Positions 18,175-27,743 are shown, counted from the stretch's first letter. The stretch is 64,000 nt of DNA from Sva-07 sp963741755 (GCA_963741755.1 CAVUJG010000016.1:21562-85561), one strand, 5' to 3'. Numbers and translations: made by a program. The notes: a model not told the origin generated them from the sequence alone.

Positions 18175-19728
18175 GTGACGAACCCGATGCAGGAGAAGCT
18201 CGCCGACCTCGCCGAACGACGCGAGCAGGCCATCAACGCCGGTTCGCAGCGCTCGGTCGACCGTCAGCACGAGAAGGGCAAGATGCTCGCCCGCGAGCGG
18301 CTCGACTACTTCCTCGACGAGGGCTCGTTCCACGAACTCGACATGTTGGCCCGCCATCGAGCGCTGGCCTCAGGCCTCGAGGACCGGCCGTACACCGACG
18401 GTGTGATCACCGGTTGGGGCACGGTCGACGGCCGCAAGGTCTTCGTGTTCTCGCAGGACTTCACCGTGTTCGGTGGCGCCCTCGGCGAAGTGTTCGCCGA
18501 GAAGATCCACAAGCTGATGGACCTCGCCCTGAAAGTCGGCGCACCGGTGATCGGCCTCAACGACGGCGCCGGCGCCCGCATCCAGGAAGGTGTGGTCAGC
18601 CTCGCTTCCTACGGCGGCATCTTCCACCGCAATGTGCTGTCGTCGGGTGTCGTGCCGCAGATCTCGGTGATCCTCGGCCCGTGCGCCGGCGGAGCCGTGT
18701 ACAGCCCGGCGATGACCGACTTCATCTTCATGGTTCGCGAGACGAGCCACATGTTCATCACCGGCCCCGACGTCGTGAAGACCGTGACCGGCGAGGACGT
18801 CACGCTCGAGGAGCTGGGCGGGGCGATGAGCCACGCGACCAAGTCCGGCGTCGCCACGTTCGTGTCCGCCGACGAGAAGTCGTGCCTCGATGATGTGCGT
18901 TTCCTGCTGGGATTCCTGCCGTCGAACAACCTCGAGGAGCCCCCGGTCGAGGACCTCGGCGACGATCCCGACCGCCTCTGCCCCGAGCTGCGCGACATCT
19001 TGCCGGCGAGTCCGAACCTGCCGTACGACATGACCGAGGTGATCCGCCACGTCGTCGACGGCGGCGAATTCTTCGAGTACTTCCCACACTGGGCGAAGTC
19101 GATCGTCTGCGGGTTCTCGCGCATCGACGGCCAGCCCGTCGGCATCGTCGGCAACCAGCCAAAGATCCTCGCCGGGGTGCTCGACATCGAGTCGTCCGAG
19201 AAGGCTGCCCGGTTCGTGCGCACGTGCGACTCGTTCAACATCCCGTTGATCACCTTCGTCGACGTTCCCGGCTTCCTCCCCGGTGTCGACCAGGAGTACG
19301 GCGGCATCATCCGCCACGGCGCCAAGCTGCTGTACGCCTACTGCGAGTCGACCGTCCCTCGCATCCAGGTCATCACTCGCAAGGCCTACGGCGGGGCGTA
19401 CGTCGTCATGAACTCGAAGTCGATCGGTGCCGACCTCGCCTTTGCCTGGCCGACCGCCGAACTCGCCGTGATGGGCCCCCAGGGCGCCGTCGAGATCGTG
19501 TACCGCCGCGAGCTGCAACAAGCCGCCGACCCGGTCGCCCGACGCGCCGAACTGGTGCAGGAGTACACCGACAAGTACGCCTCGCCGTACGCGGCCGCCG
19601 AGCGGGGCTACATCGATGATGTGATCGACCCGGCCGAGACCCGCCAGAAGTTGGTCGCCGGTCTGCGCATGCTGGCCACCAAGCGCGAGGAATTGCCCAG
19701 GCGCAAGCACGGCAACGTCCCGCTGTGA
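18175..19728 (+). CDS. pccB: Acyl-CoA carboxylase beta subunit (propionyl-CoA type)
   Basis: 517 residues, complete carboxyltransferase. The N-terminus MTNPMQEKLADLAERREQA and the acyl-CoA pocket motifs GGALGEVFAEKIHKL, NDGAGARIQEG and GPCAGGAVYSPA are typical. The C-terminal half contains TFVDVPGFLPGVDQEYGGII and RKAYGGAYVVMNSK, which bind carboxybiotin. It transfers CO2 from biotin to propionyl- or acetyl-CoA. A GTG start at 18175 is preferred over the ATG at 18187. An epsilon-like small subunit lies 0.9 kb downstream, with an RDD protein between. Confidence 0.93.
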   Translation: MTNPMQEKLADLAERREQAINAGSQRSVDRQHEKGKMLARERLDYFLDEGSFHELDMLARHRALASGLEDRPYTDGVITGWGTVDGRKVFVFSQDFTVFGGALGEVFAEKIHKLMDLALKVGAPVIGLNDGAGARIQEGVVSLASYGGIFHRNVLSSGVVPQISVILGPCAGGAVYSPAMTDFIFMVRETSHMFITGPDVVKTVTGEDVTLEELGGAMSHATKSGVATFVSADEKSCLDDVRFLLGFLPSNNLEEPPVEDLGDDPDRLCPELRDILPASPNLPYDMTEVIRHVVDGGEFFEYFPHWAKSIVCGFSRIDGQPVGIVGNQPKILAGVLDIESSEKAARFVRTCDSFNIPLITFVDVPGFLPGVDQEYGGIIRHGAKLLYAYCESTVPRIQVITRKAYGGAYVVMNSKSIGADLAFAWPTAELAVMGPQGAVEIVYRRELQQAADPVARRAELVQEYTDKYASPYAAAERGYIDDVIDPAETRQKLVAGLRMLATKREELPRRKHGNVPL

Positions 19729-19744
19729 TGCGGAGCGATGTCGC

Positions 19745-20632
19745 ATGAGTGACCGCCCGATCGTGCCGGGCCAGCCACCGATCGCGGGAGCAACGCCACC
19801 ACCACCACCACCACCTGGCGCCGGCCCGCCACCACCACCACCACCGCCACCACCGACGTCGCCGATGCGGAGTTCGTCGCCACCTCCTCCACCACCGCCC
19901 GGTCCCTCGGCCCCGCCGACGGCACCACCTCCCGCACCCGCAGTCGCCGCACCCGCGCCGCCGCCACCACCACCGCCGCCACCACCGACGTCGACCAGCC
20001 CAGCGCCGGGCGGTCCCACATCGGCGGCGACCGACAACGACCTGGCAGCGTTGTTGTCGCAGATCACCGACGACGACGTTGCCGCGGTGCCCACGGTCGG
20101 CGCGCCTCTCACGAAACCGACCGATGTCGAGCGCCCGGAGAAGGCCGAAGCGGTCGAGATCGAGTCGGAGGGCGGTATCGACTTCGACCCTGAACCGGCG
20201 GGGTACGGCGCACGACTCGGCGGTCTGTTGATCGACAGCATCATCGTGGCGCTCTGCCTGGTGCCGGGCATTGCGCTCGTCATGGCGGGCTCGACGCCGC
20301 TGATCATCGTCGGGCTGTTGTTGATGGTGGTCGGATTCGGCTGCGCAACGGTGTTGTACTCGCGGGCCGTCTCGAGCACGGGTCAGTGGATCGGCAACCG
20401 CGTCACGAACACCACGGTGGTCGATGTCCGCAACGGTCGCCTGGTCGACGGCGGCGAGGCCGGTCTGCGATTCGTGCTGCGCTACTTCGTCTCGATGATC
20501 TTCTTCATCGGATTCCTGGTCGCACTCGGCAACTCCCAACGCCAGACCTTCCACGACAAGGCTGCCGGCACCGTGGTCACCCGGCCGAAGCGGGCGACCT
20601 GGTCGATCGACGACGAGGTCACCGATGGCTGA
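19745..20632 (+). CDS. Proline-rich RDD-family membrane protein
   Basis: 295 residues. The first 95 are extreme Pro tracts (runs of seven to ten prolines) mixed with Ala and Thr, then an acidic linker (about 95-155) leads to an RDD domain with about three membrane helices (GYGARLGGLLIDSIIVAL to the end). The RDD signature is Arg at GARLGG, Asp at LLIDSI and a late Asp in QTFHDKAAGTVV. Such proteins are integral membrane proteins of uncertain function, sometimes linked to ion or osmotic homeostasis. It begins 16 nt after pccB and overlaps the next gene by eight bases. Confidence 0.8.
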   Translation: MSDRPIVPGQPPIAGATPPPPPPPGAGPPPPPPPPPPTSPMRSSSPPPPPPPGPSAPPTAPPPAPAVAAPAPPPPPPPPPPTSTSPAPGGPTSAATDNDLAALLSQITDDDVAAVPTVGAPLTKPTDVERPEKAEAVEIESEGGIDFDPEPAGYGARLGGLLIDSIIVALCLVPGIALVMAGSTPLIIVGLLLMVVGFGCATVLYSRAVSSTGQWIGNRVTNTTVVDVRNGRLVDGGEAGLRFVLRYFVSMIFFIGFLVALGNSQRQTFHDKAAGTVVTRPKRATWSIDDEVTDG

Positions 20633-20870
20633 CGCGCCTATCGTGACCGCCATGTCCGAGTCGAGTGCGAACACCACGGCATCGATCGCCGACGTGTCAC
20701 CCACACCGACCGACGCCGAAGTCGTAGCGATCATGGCCGGCGTCGAAGCCCTCTGGCCGAAGCCGGCCATCGCCGCCGACACCACGCCGGCGCGAACGAC
20801 CACCTGGCGCTTCAGTGGCCGCTGGTGGTCTCGCCCGGTTCCTGCGCGGCGCGACCGCCCGTTCCGCTGA
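20625..20870 (+). CDS. Acyl-CoA carboxylase epsilon-like subunit
   Basis: 81 residues. The helix PTDAEVVAIMAGVEALWP followed by a basic, Trp-rich tail (TTTWRFSGRWWSRP) fits the small epsilon subunit that stabilises actinobacterial acyl-CoA carboxylases. The position just downstream of the carboxylase beta gene supports this. The start is ambiguous: ATG at 20625 overlaps the RDD gene; GTG at 20643 or ATG at 20652 would give a shorter N-terminus nearer the family norm. The family is poorly conserved, so this is tentative. Confidence 0.55.
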   Translation: MADAPIVTAMSESSANTTASIADVSPTPTDAEVVAIMAGVEALWPKPAIAADTTPARTTTWRFSGRWWSRPVPARRDRPFR

Positions 20871-20922
20871 CCGATCGCCGGGATCGCCGGCCCGCCATGC
20901 AGCGACGTGGCACACTCTCGCG

Positions 20923-21575
20923 ATGGGAATGCCTCCGCCGCCGCCCCCACCCGGACAGGGTTCGACGCCTCCGCCACCCCTGCCGGTGACTCCACCTCCC
21001 CCTGGATTCGGGGCGCCACCACCACCCCCCGGCGCCGTCGCCACCGCTCCCGGGTACCCCCCGCACGGCTACTACGCACCACCCGTCGGCGGCGAGCTCG
21101 CCGGATTCGGCGTCCGACTCGGCGGGTACCTCCTCGACGGACTGCTGTACGGGTTGCTCCTGGCGGTGTTCATCGTTCCGGGGGCCATCCTCATCGGCAC
21201 GTCGTTCTCCGACTGCGTACCGATCGATGCAGCTCGACGGCACCACCAGTTTCGAATGCCCTGACGGCACCGAACGGGGGCTCGATCGGCGGCGGGATCG
21301 CCCTGATGGTCGTCGGGTTCCTCATCGTGGCGTTCATCTACCTGCGGGCGCTCGGCAAGACCGGCCAGACGTGGGGCCGCAAGATCGTCGGCATCAAGGT
21401 GATCGGGCAGACCAGCGGCGAGCCGATCGGGTTCGGCCGAGCGCTCGGGCGCCAGCTCTTCGCCAGCTTCATCTCGGCGCAGATCTTCTACCTCGGCTAT
21501 CTGTGGATGTTGTGGGACGACAAGAACCAGACCTGGCAGGACAAGGTGGTCAACTCGATCGTCGTGAAGGTCTGA
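20923..21575 (+). pseudogene. Second proline-rich RDD-family gene, two frame breaks
   Basis: Starts at ATG 20923 (MGMPPPPPPPGQGSTPPPP) and runs in one frame to the first RDD helix (GVRLGGYLLDGLLYGLLL). It passes to the next frame near 21225 (LDGTTSFECPDG) and again near 21280 (GSIGGGIALMVVGF), ending KNQTWQDKVVNSIVVKV. Removing one base at each site, the second in a run of five G, restores a continuous protein of about 217 residues. All RDD landmarks are present, so this is more likely a sequence error than a dead gene. It is a paralogue of the RDD gene 1.1 kb upstream. Confidence 0.7.
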
Positions 21576-21611
21576 CCGAGGCCGATCGCCGAACAGGGTC
21601 GACACTCGCCG

Positions 21612-22622
21612 ATGGACATCACCACCGTCGCGGACGATCTCGTCGTCGTCCACGATGGCCTCGACGTGCGCCGTTACGAAGGGCTTGCAGCCAACACCGA
21701 TCACGACCTCGACGGCGTCTCGGTGCGCACACTCGCACGGCCTGACGGCGAGCTGCTGGCCCGTTTCGCCACCGTCAACGACGTCCACTTCGGCGAGGTC
21801 GAAGCGGGACGAATCGATGATCTGCCGGAGGGCCCGATCCGACGAGCAGCACCCGGAGCCGAGCCCTACCCGGAGGTGATGAACCGGGCCGCCGCCAGCG
21901 AGATGGCAGCGATCGACCCGGTGGCGGTGATCGTCAAGGGCGACCTGACCGCCGACGGCGAACAGGTCGAATGGGATGCCTTCGAGGCGTGCTATCGGCA
22001 GCCGTTCGGCGACCGGCTGCACGTCGTACGCGGCAACCACGACTCGTACCGCCACCAGGGCGAGTACGCCGGCGACCAGCGCATCGAGCTGCCCGGCGTG
22101 ACCGTCGCGTTGCTCGACACGGCGATCCCCGGCGCCACGACCGGCACGATCACGACCGAGCAGTTCGACTGGCTCGACGAGGTGTGCGCGGGCGCCGACC
22201 GTCCGGTGTTCGTGATGGGTCACCATCAGCAGTGGATCGGTGACGGCCCCGACGCCAAACGCAGCGACGACTACTTCGGACTGCATCCCGATGCGAGCGA
22301 TCAGCTCGACGAGTTGGCGTCGCGACGCCGGGGTGTGGTTGCGTACGCCGCCGGCCACACCCACCGCCATCGGATCCGTCCAATGACGAGATCGGGCGTT
22401 GCGTCGATCGAGATCGGCTGCACCAAGGACTTCCCCGGCACCTGGGCGGAGTACCGGGTGTACGAGGGTGGGATCATGCAGGTCGTGCATCGCATGTCGA
22501 CCCCCGAGGCGCTGGCCTGGAGCGAGTCGTGCCGGGGCCTGTACTCCGATTTCGGCATCGACTACGCCACCTACGCCCTCGGCGCCCTCGACGACCGCTG
22601 CGTCACCCTCCCCCTCCGCTGA
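21612..22622 (+). CDS. Calcineurin-like metallophosphoesterase
   Basis: 336 residues, with the full metal-binding set: NDVHFGE (Asp/His), KGDLTADGE (Asp), RGNHDSYRH (Asn-His), MGHHQQW (His) and GHTHRHR (His-X-His). No signal peptide is seen. The arrangement is closest to the cAMP phosphodiesterase/Icc-like group, but the substrate cannot be told. It stands alone after the RDD gene, and a pair of hairpin repeats follows its stop codon. Confidence 0.8.
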   Translation: MDITTVADDLVVVHDGLDVRRYEGLAANTDHDLDGVSVRTLARPDGELLARFATVNDVHFGEVEAGRIDDLPEGPIRRAAPGAEPYPEVMNRAAASEMAAIDPVAVIVKGDLTADGEQVEWDAFEACYRQPFGDRLHVVRGNHDSYRHQGEYAGDQRIELPGVTVALLDTAIPGATTGTITTEQFDWLDEVCAGADRPVFVMGHHQQWIGDGPDAKRSDDYFGLHPDASDQLDELASRRRGVVAYAAGHTHRHRIRPMTRSGVASIEIGCTKDFPGTWAEYRVYEGGIMQVVHRMSTPEALAWSESCRGLYSDFGIDYATYALGALDDRCVTLPLR

Positions 22623-22635
22623 CCCAACGCGATCC

Positions 22636-22680
22636 CGCCGCACCCTGCCGCACCCCCGCCGCACCCCCGCCGCACCCCCG
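22636..22680 (+). repeat. GCCGCACCCCC short tandem repeat
   Basis: About four head-to-tail copies of an 11-bp unit, GCCGCACCCCC (the first diverged), in the gap after the phosphoesterase gene. A simple-sequence tract; no function suggested. Confidence 0.7.
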
Positions 22681-22683
22681 CCT

Positions 22684-22786
22684 CGATGAGCCAACGGACC
22701 GCATACGGCGGTTTCGCTCATCGCAGGCCGAGTTGCGGCCCCACCGATGAGCGAACCGACCGGATACGGCGGTTTCGCTCATCGCA
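22684..22786. repeat. Two 42-bp palindromic repeats, 61-bp period
   Basis: Copies at 22684-22725 and 22745-22786. Each pairs GATGAGC(G/C)AA with TTTCGCTCATC around GACCGNATACGGCGG. The same element occurs three times at 47663-47825 with the same spacing. This is a REP-like array in an intergenic gap. Confidence 0.8.
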
Positions 22787-22822
22787 GGGGCAGGATGGGG
22801 TGCCTGGGACGGGGGATCCGCG

Positions 22823-22851
22823 AACTCTGTGACAGCCCCTTGTCATAGTGG
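22823..22851 (+). promoter_or_regulatory. Shared motif upstream of rmuC
   Basis: AACTCTGTGACAG, six bases, GTCATAGTGG, ending five bases before the rmuC ATG; near-identical in order and spacing to 2571-2600 before radA. Confidence 0.5.
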
Positions 22852-22856
22852 ATGGC

Positions 22857-24179
22857 ATGGAGATCGCACTTCTGATCATCGCCGTGTTGCTGGCCGTCGG
22901 GGCCGCGCTCGGCGGCTACGTGTTCGCCACTCGGCGCGCCGAGGCCGACCTCACGACACGTGAGGCAGCGCGTGACGCCGAACGAGCGAGCACCACCGAA
23001 GGCGTGCAACTCGCCGTCGAAGCTGCGGTGCAGCATGCGGTGGCCCAGGTTCGCGACCAGGCGGTCGCCGAGCGCGACGCCGCCGTGCAAGCCGCGCTCG
23101 AGCAGACCGCCGTGCTGCAACGCGAGCAGTTCGGCGCTCTGGCCCTCGCTGCTCGGGAACAGACCAACTCCGACCTGTCGGCGAAGAAGGACGTCATCGA
23201 TGCCCGCCTCGACCAGGTGCACGCCGAGATGCGCGGCGAACTCACCAAGCTGAGCGAGATGGTCACCACACTCGGACGGTCGAGCGCCGAGAACTTCGGA
23301 CAGGTGACGTCATCGCTGCAGGCTCACGCCGAGATCGCCAACACGCTCGCCGACTCGACGCGTGCACTTCGCGAGGCGCTCGCCAATCCCCAGGCACGCG
23401 GCAACTGGGGCGAACGCATGGCCGAGGACGTACTGCGCCTGGCCGGCTTCCACGAGAACGTCAACTACGTCAAGCAGACCCAGATCGACGGCGGCACCGG
23501 CCGCCCCGACTACACGTTCCCGATGCCCAAGGGCCACGCGCTCTACATGGACGTCAAGTTCCCGATGGCGGCCTACCTGCGCTATCTCGAGGTCGACACC
23601 AACGCCGAACGCGAGATGCACCTCAAGCGGTTCCTCGCCGACGTCCGACTGCGGGTGAAGGAACTCGCCAAGCGCGACTACGCCGGCGAGAGCGACCAAC
23701 CGTCGGTCGACTACGTGCTGCTGTTCCTGCCGAACGAGCAACTGACCGGGTTCATCCACGAACACGACGCCGGGCTCCTCGACGACGCCATGGGCCAGAA
23801 GGTCGTGCTCTGCTCGCCGCTCACCCTGTTCGCGTTCCTCGGCGTGATCCGCCAGGCGTTCGACAACTTCATGATCGAGCAGACCAGCGACGAGATCCTG
23901 CAGTTGCTCGGCACGTTCTCGGCGCAGTGGCGCAAGTACAACGAACAGATCGACTCGGTGAAGAAGAAGTTCGACCAGGTCGATCGCGCCTTCGAACAGC
24001 TCAGCGGGCCCCGGCGGCGCCAGCTCGAAAAGCCGCTGCGCCAGCTCGACGAACTGCGCCTCGCGCGCAACCTCCCCGTCGACGGGGAACTCTTCGCCAC
24101 ACCCATCGCGTCCGACGACGACGCCGACGACGACACCGAGACGCCACCCGGCGGCACGATCCGGATGCTCGGCGCATGA
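22857..24179 (+). CDS. rmuC: RmuC-family DNA recombination-limiting protein
   Basis: 440 residues. An N-terminal transmembrane helix (MEIALLIIAVLLAVGAALGGYV) anchors a long coiled coil (about 30-150). The RmuC domain follows, with the nuclease-like signature GNWGERMAEDVLRLAGF, PDYTFPMPKG and MDVKFPMAAYLRYLE; these residues match the PD-(D/E)XK-type core. RmuC limits inversions at short repeats. The ATG at 22857 is preferred over one nine bases upstream. xseA and xseB follow, so several genome-maintenance genes are grouped. Confidence 0.9.
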   Translation: MEIALLIIAVLLAVGAALGGYVFATRRAEADLTTREAARDAERASTTEGVQLAVEAAVQHAVAQVRDQAVAERDAAVQAALEQTAVLQREQFGALALAAREQTNSDLSAKKDVIDARLDQVHAEMRGELTKLSEMVTTLGRSSAENFGQVTSSLQAHAEIANTLADSTRALREALANPQARGNWGERMAEDVLRLAGFHENVNYVKQTQIDGGTGRPDYTFPMPKGHALYMDVKFPMAAYLRYLEVDTNAEREMHLKRFLADVRLRVKELAKRDYAGESDQPSVDYVLLFLPNEQLTGFIHEHDAGLLDDAMGQKVVLCSPLTLFAFLGVIRQAFDNFMIEQTSDEILQLLGTFSAQWRKYNEQIDSVKKKFDQVDRAFEQLSGPRRRQLEKPLRQLDELRLARNLPVDGELFATPIASDDDADDDTETPPGGTIRMLGA

Positions 24180-24211
24180 CGCATCCGGTTCCGACTGATT
24201 GAATCGGGCCC

Positions 24212-25564
24212 GTGAGCCAGCCCGCGTTCGACTTCGGCGACGACGAACTCGACGACGCCGCGAACCCGACGTACACGGTCGGCGAACTCGCCGAGGCCAT
24301 CAACGACGCCCTGCGGCGAGGGTTCTCCGACGGGGTCTGGGTGCGCGGCGAGATCAGCGGGTGGAGCGACCGCGGCCAACACGCCTACTTCACGCTGGTC
24401 GACGACGACGGCACGAAGGCAGCGGTCAACGTCCAGTTCTTCGCGAACGCTCGCATGCGACTTCGACCGATGCTGCAGAAGCACCGGCTCCGGCTGGCCG
24501 ACGGCATGAAGGTGCGAGTGTTCGGCTACCTCGACTACTACGCACCCAACGGCCGCATCGGGCTCAAGATGACCGGCATCGACCCGAAGTACACGCTCGG
24601 CGACATCGCGCAGACACGAGACGAGGTCATTCGACGGCTCGTCGCCGATGGTCTCCTCGACGCCAACAAGCGGCGGCCACTGTCGCCGATCCCGCTGCGA
24701 GTCGGCGTGGTCACCAGCGTCGGCACGGCGGCATGGCACGACTTCCACGACGAACTCCAACGCAGCGCACTCGGGTTCTCGCTCACCGTGATCGACACCC
24801 GAGTCCAGGGCGAGTTCGCCGAGGAGATGGTGGCTGCGGCCATCGTCACGCTCTCGCGACGAATCGATCTCGATGCGGTCGTCGTGATCCGTGGCGGTGG
24901 GGCCCGAAACGAACTTGCGGTGTTCGACGCTGAACGCATCGCCCGGGCGATCGCCTCGTCACCCGTGCCGGTGCTCACCGGGCTCGGCCACGAGGTCGAT
25001 CGCAGCGTTGCCGACGAGGTGGCCCACACCAGCCTGAAGACCCCCACAGCGTGCGCCGGTGAACTCATCGCTCGGGCGGCGCGCTACAGCGCCGAGGCGG
25101 AGGTGGCGTTCGCGTCGATCCTGCGCGAGAGCGGTCATGCGTTGAACGTCGCCACCAACGAGCTGTCCGAGACCGCCCACCGAATTGCCCGACGTACCCA
25201 TGCCGCGGTCGAGCGCGCCGACGAGCGCCTCGGCATGCGCGTCGACACTCTCGCCCGAACGGCCCCGGCCAGCCTCGCTCGCGCCGACCAACGACTCGTC
25301 GACAGGCATCAGCGCATGGTCGCTCGTGCGGAGACAGTCATCGAGCGGTCCACCGGTCGACTCGACGTCCTCGCAGCACGCGTCGCCGCGCTCGACCCTG
25401 CGGTCCAGCTGGCACGAGGATGGTCGATCACCCGCGACGCCGACGGCCGCGTCGTGCGATCGATCGACGACCTCGCGCACCACGACATCATCACGATCGC
25501 CGTCGCCGACGGCCTCATCACCAGCACCGTCACCGACACCAGCACGAACAGGACTGCCCCATGA
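24212..25564 (+). CDS. xseA: Exodeoxyribonuclease VII large subunit
   Basis: 450 residues. The N-terminal OB-fold (about 20-115) contains VRGEISGWSDRGQHAYFTL. The catalytic core has the motifs VGVVTSVGTAAWHDF, DAVVVIRGGGARNELAVFD and LTGLGHEVDRSVADEVA, then a coiled-coil arm and the late WSITRDADGRVVRS. With XseB it degrades single-stranded DNA in both directions. The start is GTG at 24212; xseB overlaps the stop by four bases. Confidence 0.96.
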   Translation: MSQPAFDFGDDELDDAANPTYTVGELAEAINDALRRGFSDGVWVRGEISGWSDRGQHAYFTLVDDDGTKAAVNVQFFANARMRLRPMLQKHRLRLADGMKVRVFGYLDYYAPNGRIGLKMTGIDPKYTLGDIAQTRDEVIRRLVADGLLDANKRRPLSPIPLRVGVVTSVGTAAWHDFHDELQRSALGFSLTVIDTRVQGEFAEEMVAAAIVTLSRRIDLDAVVVIRGGGARNELAVFDAERIARAIASSPVPVLTGLGHEVDRSVADEVAHTSLKTPTACAGELIARAARYSAEAEVAFASILRESGHALNVATNELSETAHRIARRTHAAVERADERLGMRVDTLARTAPASLARADQRLVDRHQRMVARAETVIERSTGRLDVLAARVAALDPAVQLARGWSITRDADGRVVRSIDDLAHHDIITIAVADGLITSTVTDTSTNRTAP

Positions 25565-25776
25565 GCGACACCCCCGGTTACGCCGACGCACTCGCCGAAC
25601 TCGACTCGATCCTGCGTGAGCTCGAGGGGTCCGACGTCGACGTCGACCACCTCGCCGACCGAGTGGCACGAGCATCCGAGCTGATCACGTTGTGCCGGTC
25701 CAAGATCTCCGCTGCCCAGCTGCGCATCGAACAGGTCACCGCCGACCTCGACGCAGTCGCCGACCTCGACGACTGA
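25561..25776 (+). CDS. xseB: Exodeoxyribonuclease VII small subunit
   Basis: 71 residues, typical length. YADALAELDSILRELEGSDVDVDHLADRVARASELI is the helical hairpin that wraps the XseA arm, and an acidic tail ends the protein. The ATGA overlap with xseA implies coupled translation and fixes the start. Confidence 0.93.
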   Translation: MSDTPGYADALAELDSILRELEGSDVDVDHLADRVARASELITLCRSKISAAQLRIEQVTADLDAVADLDD

Positions 25777-25798
25777 GACGAGACCGGCCGCCGGTGGG

Positions 25799-26569
25799 TC
25801 AGGCGGAGCGAGGCTGCCAGATCGCGGTGTGGAATGCGCTCCACACGGGCGTGCCGTTGGCCGTGATCTCCACATCGAGGTCGACGAATCGGTGGCCCTT
25901 GCGCTCGTACTCGGCGGCAACGAGACCGCGCACCTCCAGCTGGTCTCCGTCGCGCACGAGTCCGCGGTGATGCGCTCGTGTGCCGACATGGATCCAGGGA
26001 CCGAGTCCGACGTTCAGGTGGAGGACGGCGTTTGCCTGACGGGCGAGGAAACCCGGGTGGCACACCATGCCACCGCCGTACACGTCATGGTCATCTCGTA
26101 CCTCGGCGAGATACACCGCCGCTGGTTCGCGGTGGAACTGCATCGACAGCGTGCCCAGCACGGTTCCCGGCGCAAGCAAGTCCGCTGTCACCGGGGGCGC
26201 CGGATCGGGGCGGGGCGCGGCGGCCACGGAAACAGGCGGTGGGAGCGCATCGTCGAGCATCGCGATGCCGGTCGCACGCACGGTGCCGTCGGGCCCGGTC
26301 ACCGTCAGCGATCCATCGTCATCGAGGCGCGCCTCGACGAGTTCGCCGTCGTACACCGGCGAGATGAAGCGCGCCTCCATCGTCGAGCCGGTCAGGAACT
26401 GCTCACCCCAGCGGTCGAGGCAGGGTTGGGTCATGTAGGCCCACACGTCAACACCCGGCACGAGGCCGCCACGGAACCCGTACGTCTGCGCAACGGTGTC
26501 GTCGTGCATTCGGTTCGTCGAATCGGTCGCGGTGTTGTACGCCTCGATCGTTCTTGTCCAGGTCGCCAT
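25799..26569 (-). CDS. MaoC-like double-hotdog acyl-CoA hydratase/thioesterase
   Basis: 256 residues, apparently two hotdog folds. The first half has HDDTVAQTYGFRGGLVPGVDVWAYMTQ and FISPVYDGELVEA, the layout of MaoC-type (R)-hydratases. The second half (FHREPAAVYLAEVRDD onward) is a second hotdog with GTRAHHRGLVRDGDQLEV. The Asp/His dyad of active hydratases is not clearly seen, so a thioesterase or non-catalytic role is possible. The ATG at 26569 is chosen by similarity to the family start; the frame runs to 26620. It is convergent with xseB and divergent from the carotenoid genes. Confidence 0.6.
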   Translation of the reverse strand: MATWTRTIEAYNTATDSTNRMHDDTVAQTYGFRGGLVPGVDVWAYMTQPCLDRWGEQFLTGSTMEARFISPVYDGELVEARLDDDGSLTVTGPDGTVRATGIAMLDDALPPPVSVAAAPRPDPAPPVTADLLAPGTVLGTLSMQFHREPAAVYLAEVRDDHDVYGGGMVCHPGFLARQANAVLHLNVGLGPWIHVGTRAHHRGLVRDGDQLEVRGLVAAEYERKGHRFVDLDVEITANGTPVWSAFHTAIWQPRSA

Positions 26570-26661
26570 GAGCCAACCCTGACACACCCATCGACGTGAT
26601 CGGGAACCGTCATCGGGCACGTCGGGGCAGGCCAGCGAACGCAGCAGTAGCCTGCGATGAG

Positions 26662-27723
26662 ATGCATGGAACCGCTCCGACCAGCCTGCGCTCGATCGCC
26701 GACCGGGTCGAGGCCCGCCTCGACGAACTGCTGACCGCTGAACGCGAACGGTGGGTGGCGTTCGATGCCGACCTCGCGCAGCCGATCGATGAGATCCGCC
26801 GGCTCGTGCTGTCGGGCGGCAAGCGCCTCCGGCCGGCGTTCACCCACTGGGGATACGTCGGTGCCGGTGGTGGCACCGACGACCAGATCGACGTCGACGC
26901 CGGCGCCGCGTTCGAACTGATGCATGCGTTCGCGCTGTTCCACGACGACGTGATGGATGACGCCATCACCCGGCGGGGCCAGCCGACCACTCACACGGTC
27001 GCCTCAGAACAGCACGCCGCAGCCGGCTGGGTCGGCGAGTCGCGTCGGTTCGGCGAGGGCGTGGCCATCCTCGTCGGCGACCTGGCGTTCGTCTACGCCG
27101 ATCGACTGATGGAGGGCGCCCCGCCCGAGGCGATGCGGATCTGGAACGAGCTGCGCGTCGAGCTGAACATCGGCCAGTACCTCGACATCCTCGGCTCGGT
27201 GCAAAGCATCCGCGACGTCGACAAGGCCGAGCGAATCTGTCGGTACAAGTCCGGCAAGTACACGATCGAGCGACCGTTGCACCTGGGTGCCGTGCTGGCC
27301 GCGCCTGAACGTGAGCACGAGCTGCTGGCGCCGCTCAGCGCCTACGGCCTGCCGCTCGGCGATGCGTTCCAGATGCGCGATGACGTGATGGGCGCGTTCG
27401 GCCAGGAGAGCCTGACCGGCAAGTCCGTCGGTGGCGACCTGCGCGAGGGCAAGCCGACGCCGTTGCTCGCACGCGCCGTCAGGCGTGCGAATGCCGAACA
27501 GCTCGCCGTTTTGGCCGAGGTCGGCGCACCGGGCCTCGACGGCCACGGCGTCGCTCGAATTCAACAGGTGATCGTCGACACCGGTGCACTGGCCGAACTC
27601 GAGGATCACATCACCGAACTCACCGAGACCGCCGTTGCCGCCATCGAGAACGCACCGATCGTCGCGGCTGCGAAGACCGAACTGGTCGCGCTCGCCGAGT
27701 ACGTGAGTTGGAGGAACGTGTGA
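26662..27723 (+). CDS. crtE: Polyprenyl (geranylgeranyl) diphosphate synthase
   Basis: 353 residues, trans-isoprenyl diphosphate synthase. The first Asp-rich motif is FHDDVMDD with the preceding LSGGKRLRP, and the second is QMRDDVMG followed by GKSVGGDLREGKPTPL. It makes C20 or longer prenyl diphosphates; with crtB and crtI downstream, GGPP for phytoene is most likely. The second motif reads DDVMG rather than DDXXD, as in some actinobacterial members. ATG 26662 is the best start, though the frame is open to 26596. It leads the carotenoid run. Confidence 0.88.
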   Translation: MHGTAPTSLRSIADRVEARLDELLTAERERWVAFDADLAQPIDEIRRLVLSGGKRLRPAFTHWGYVGAGGGTDDQIDVDAGAAFELMHAFALFHDDVMDDAITRRGQPTTHTVASEQHAAAGWVGESRRFGEGVAILVGDLAFVYADRLMEGAPPEAMRIWNELRVELNIGQYLDILGSVQSIRDVDKAERICRYKSGKYTIERPLHLGAVLAAPEREHELLAPLSAYGLPLGDAFQMRDDVMGAFGQESLTGKSVGGDLREGKPTPLLARAVRRANAEQLAVLAEVGAPGLDGHGVARIQQVIVDTGALAELEDHITELTETAVAAIENAPIVAAAKTELVALAEYVSWRNV

Positions 27724-27743
27724 TCCTCTCGTTCTCCACACCT

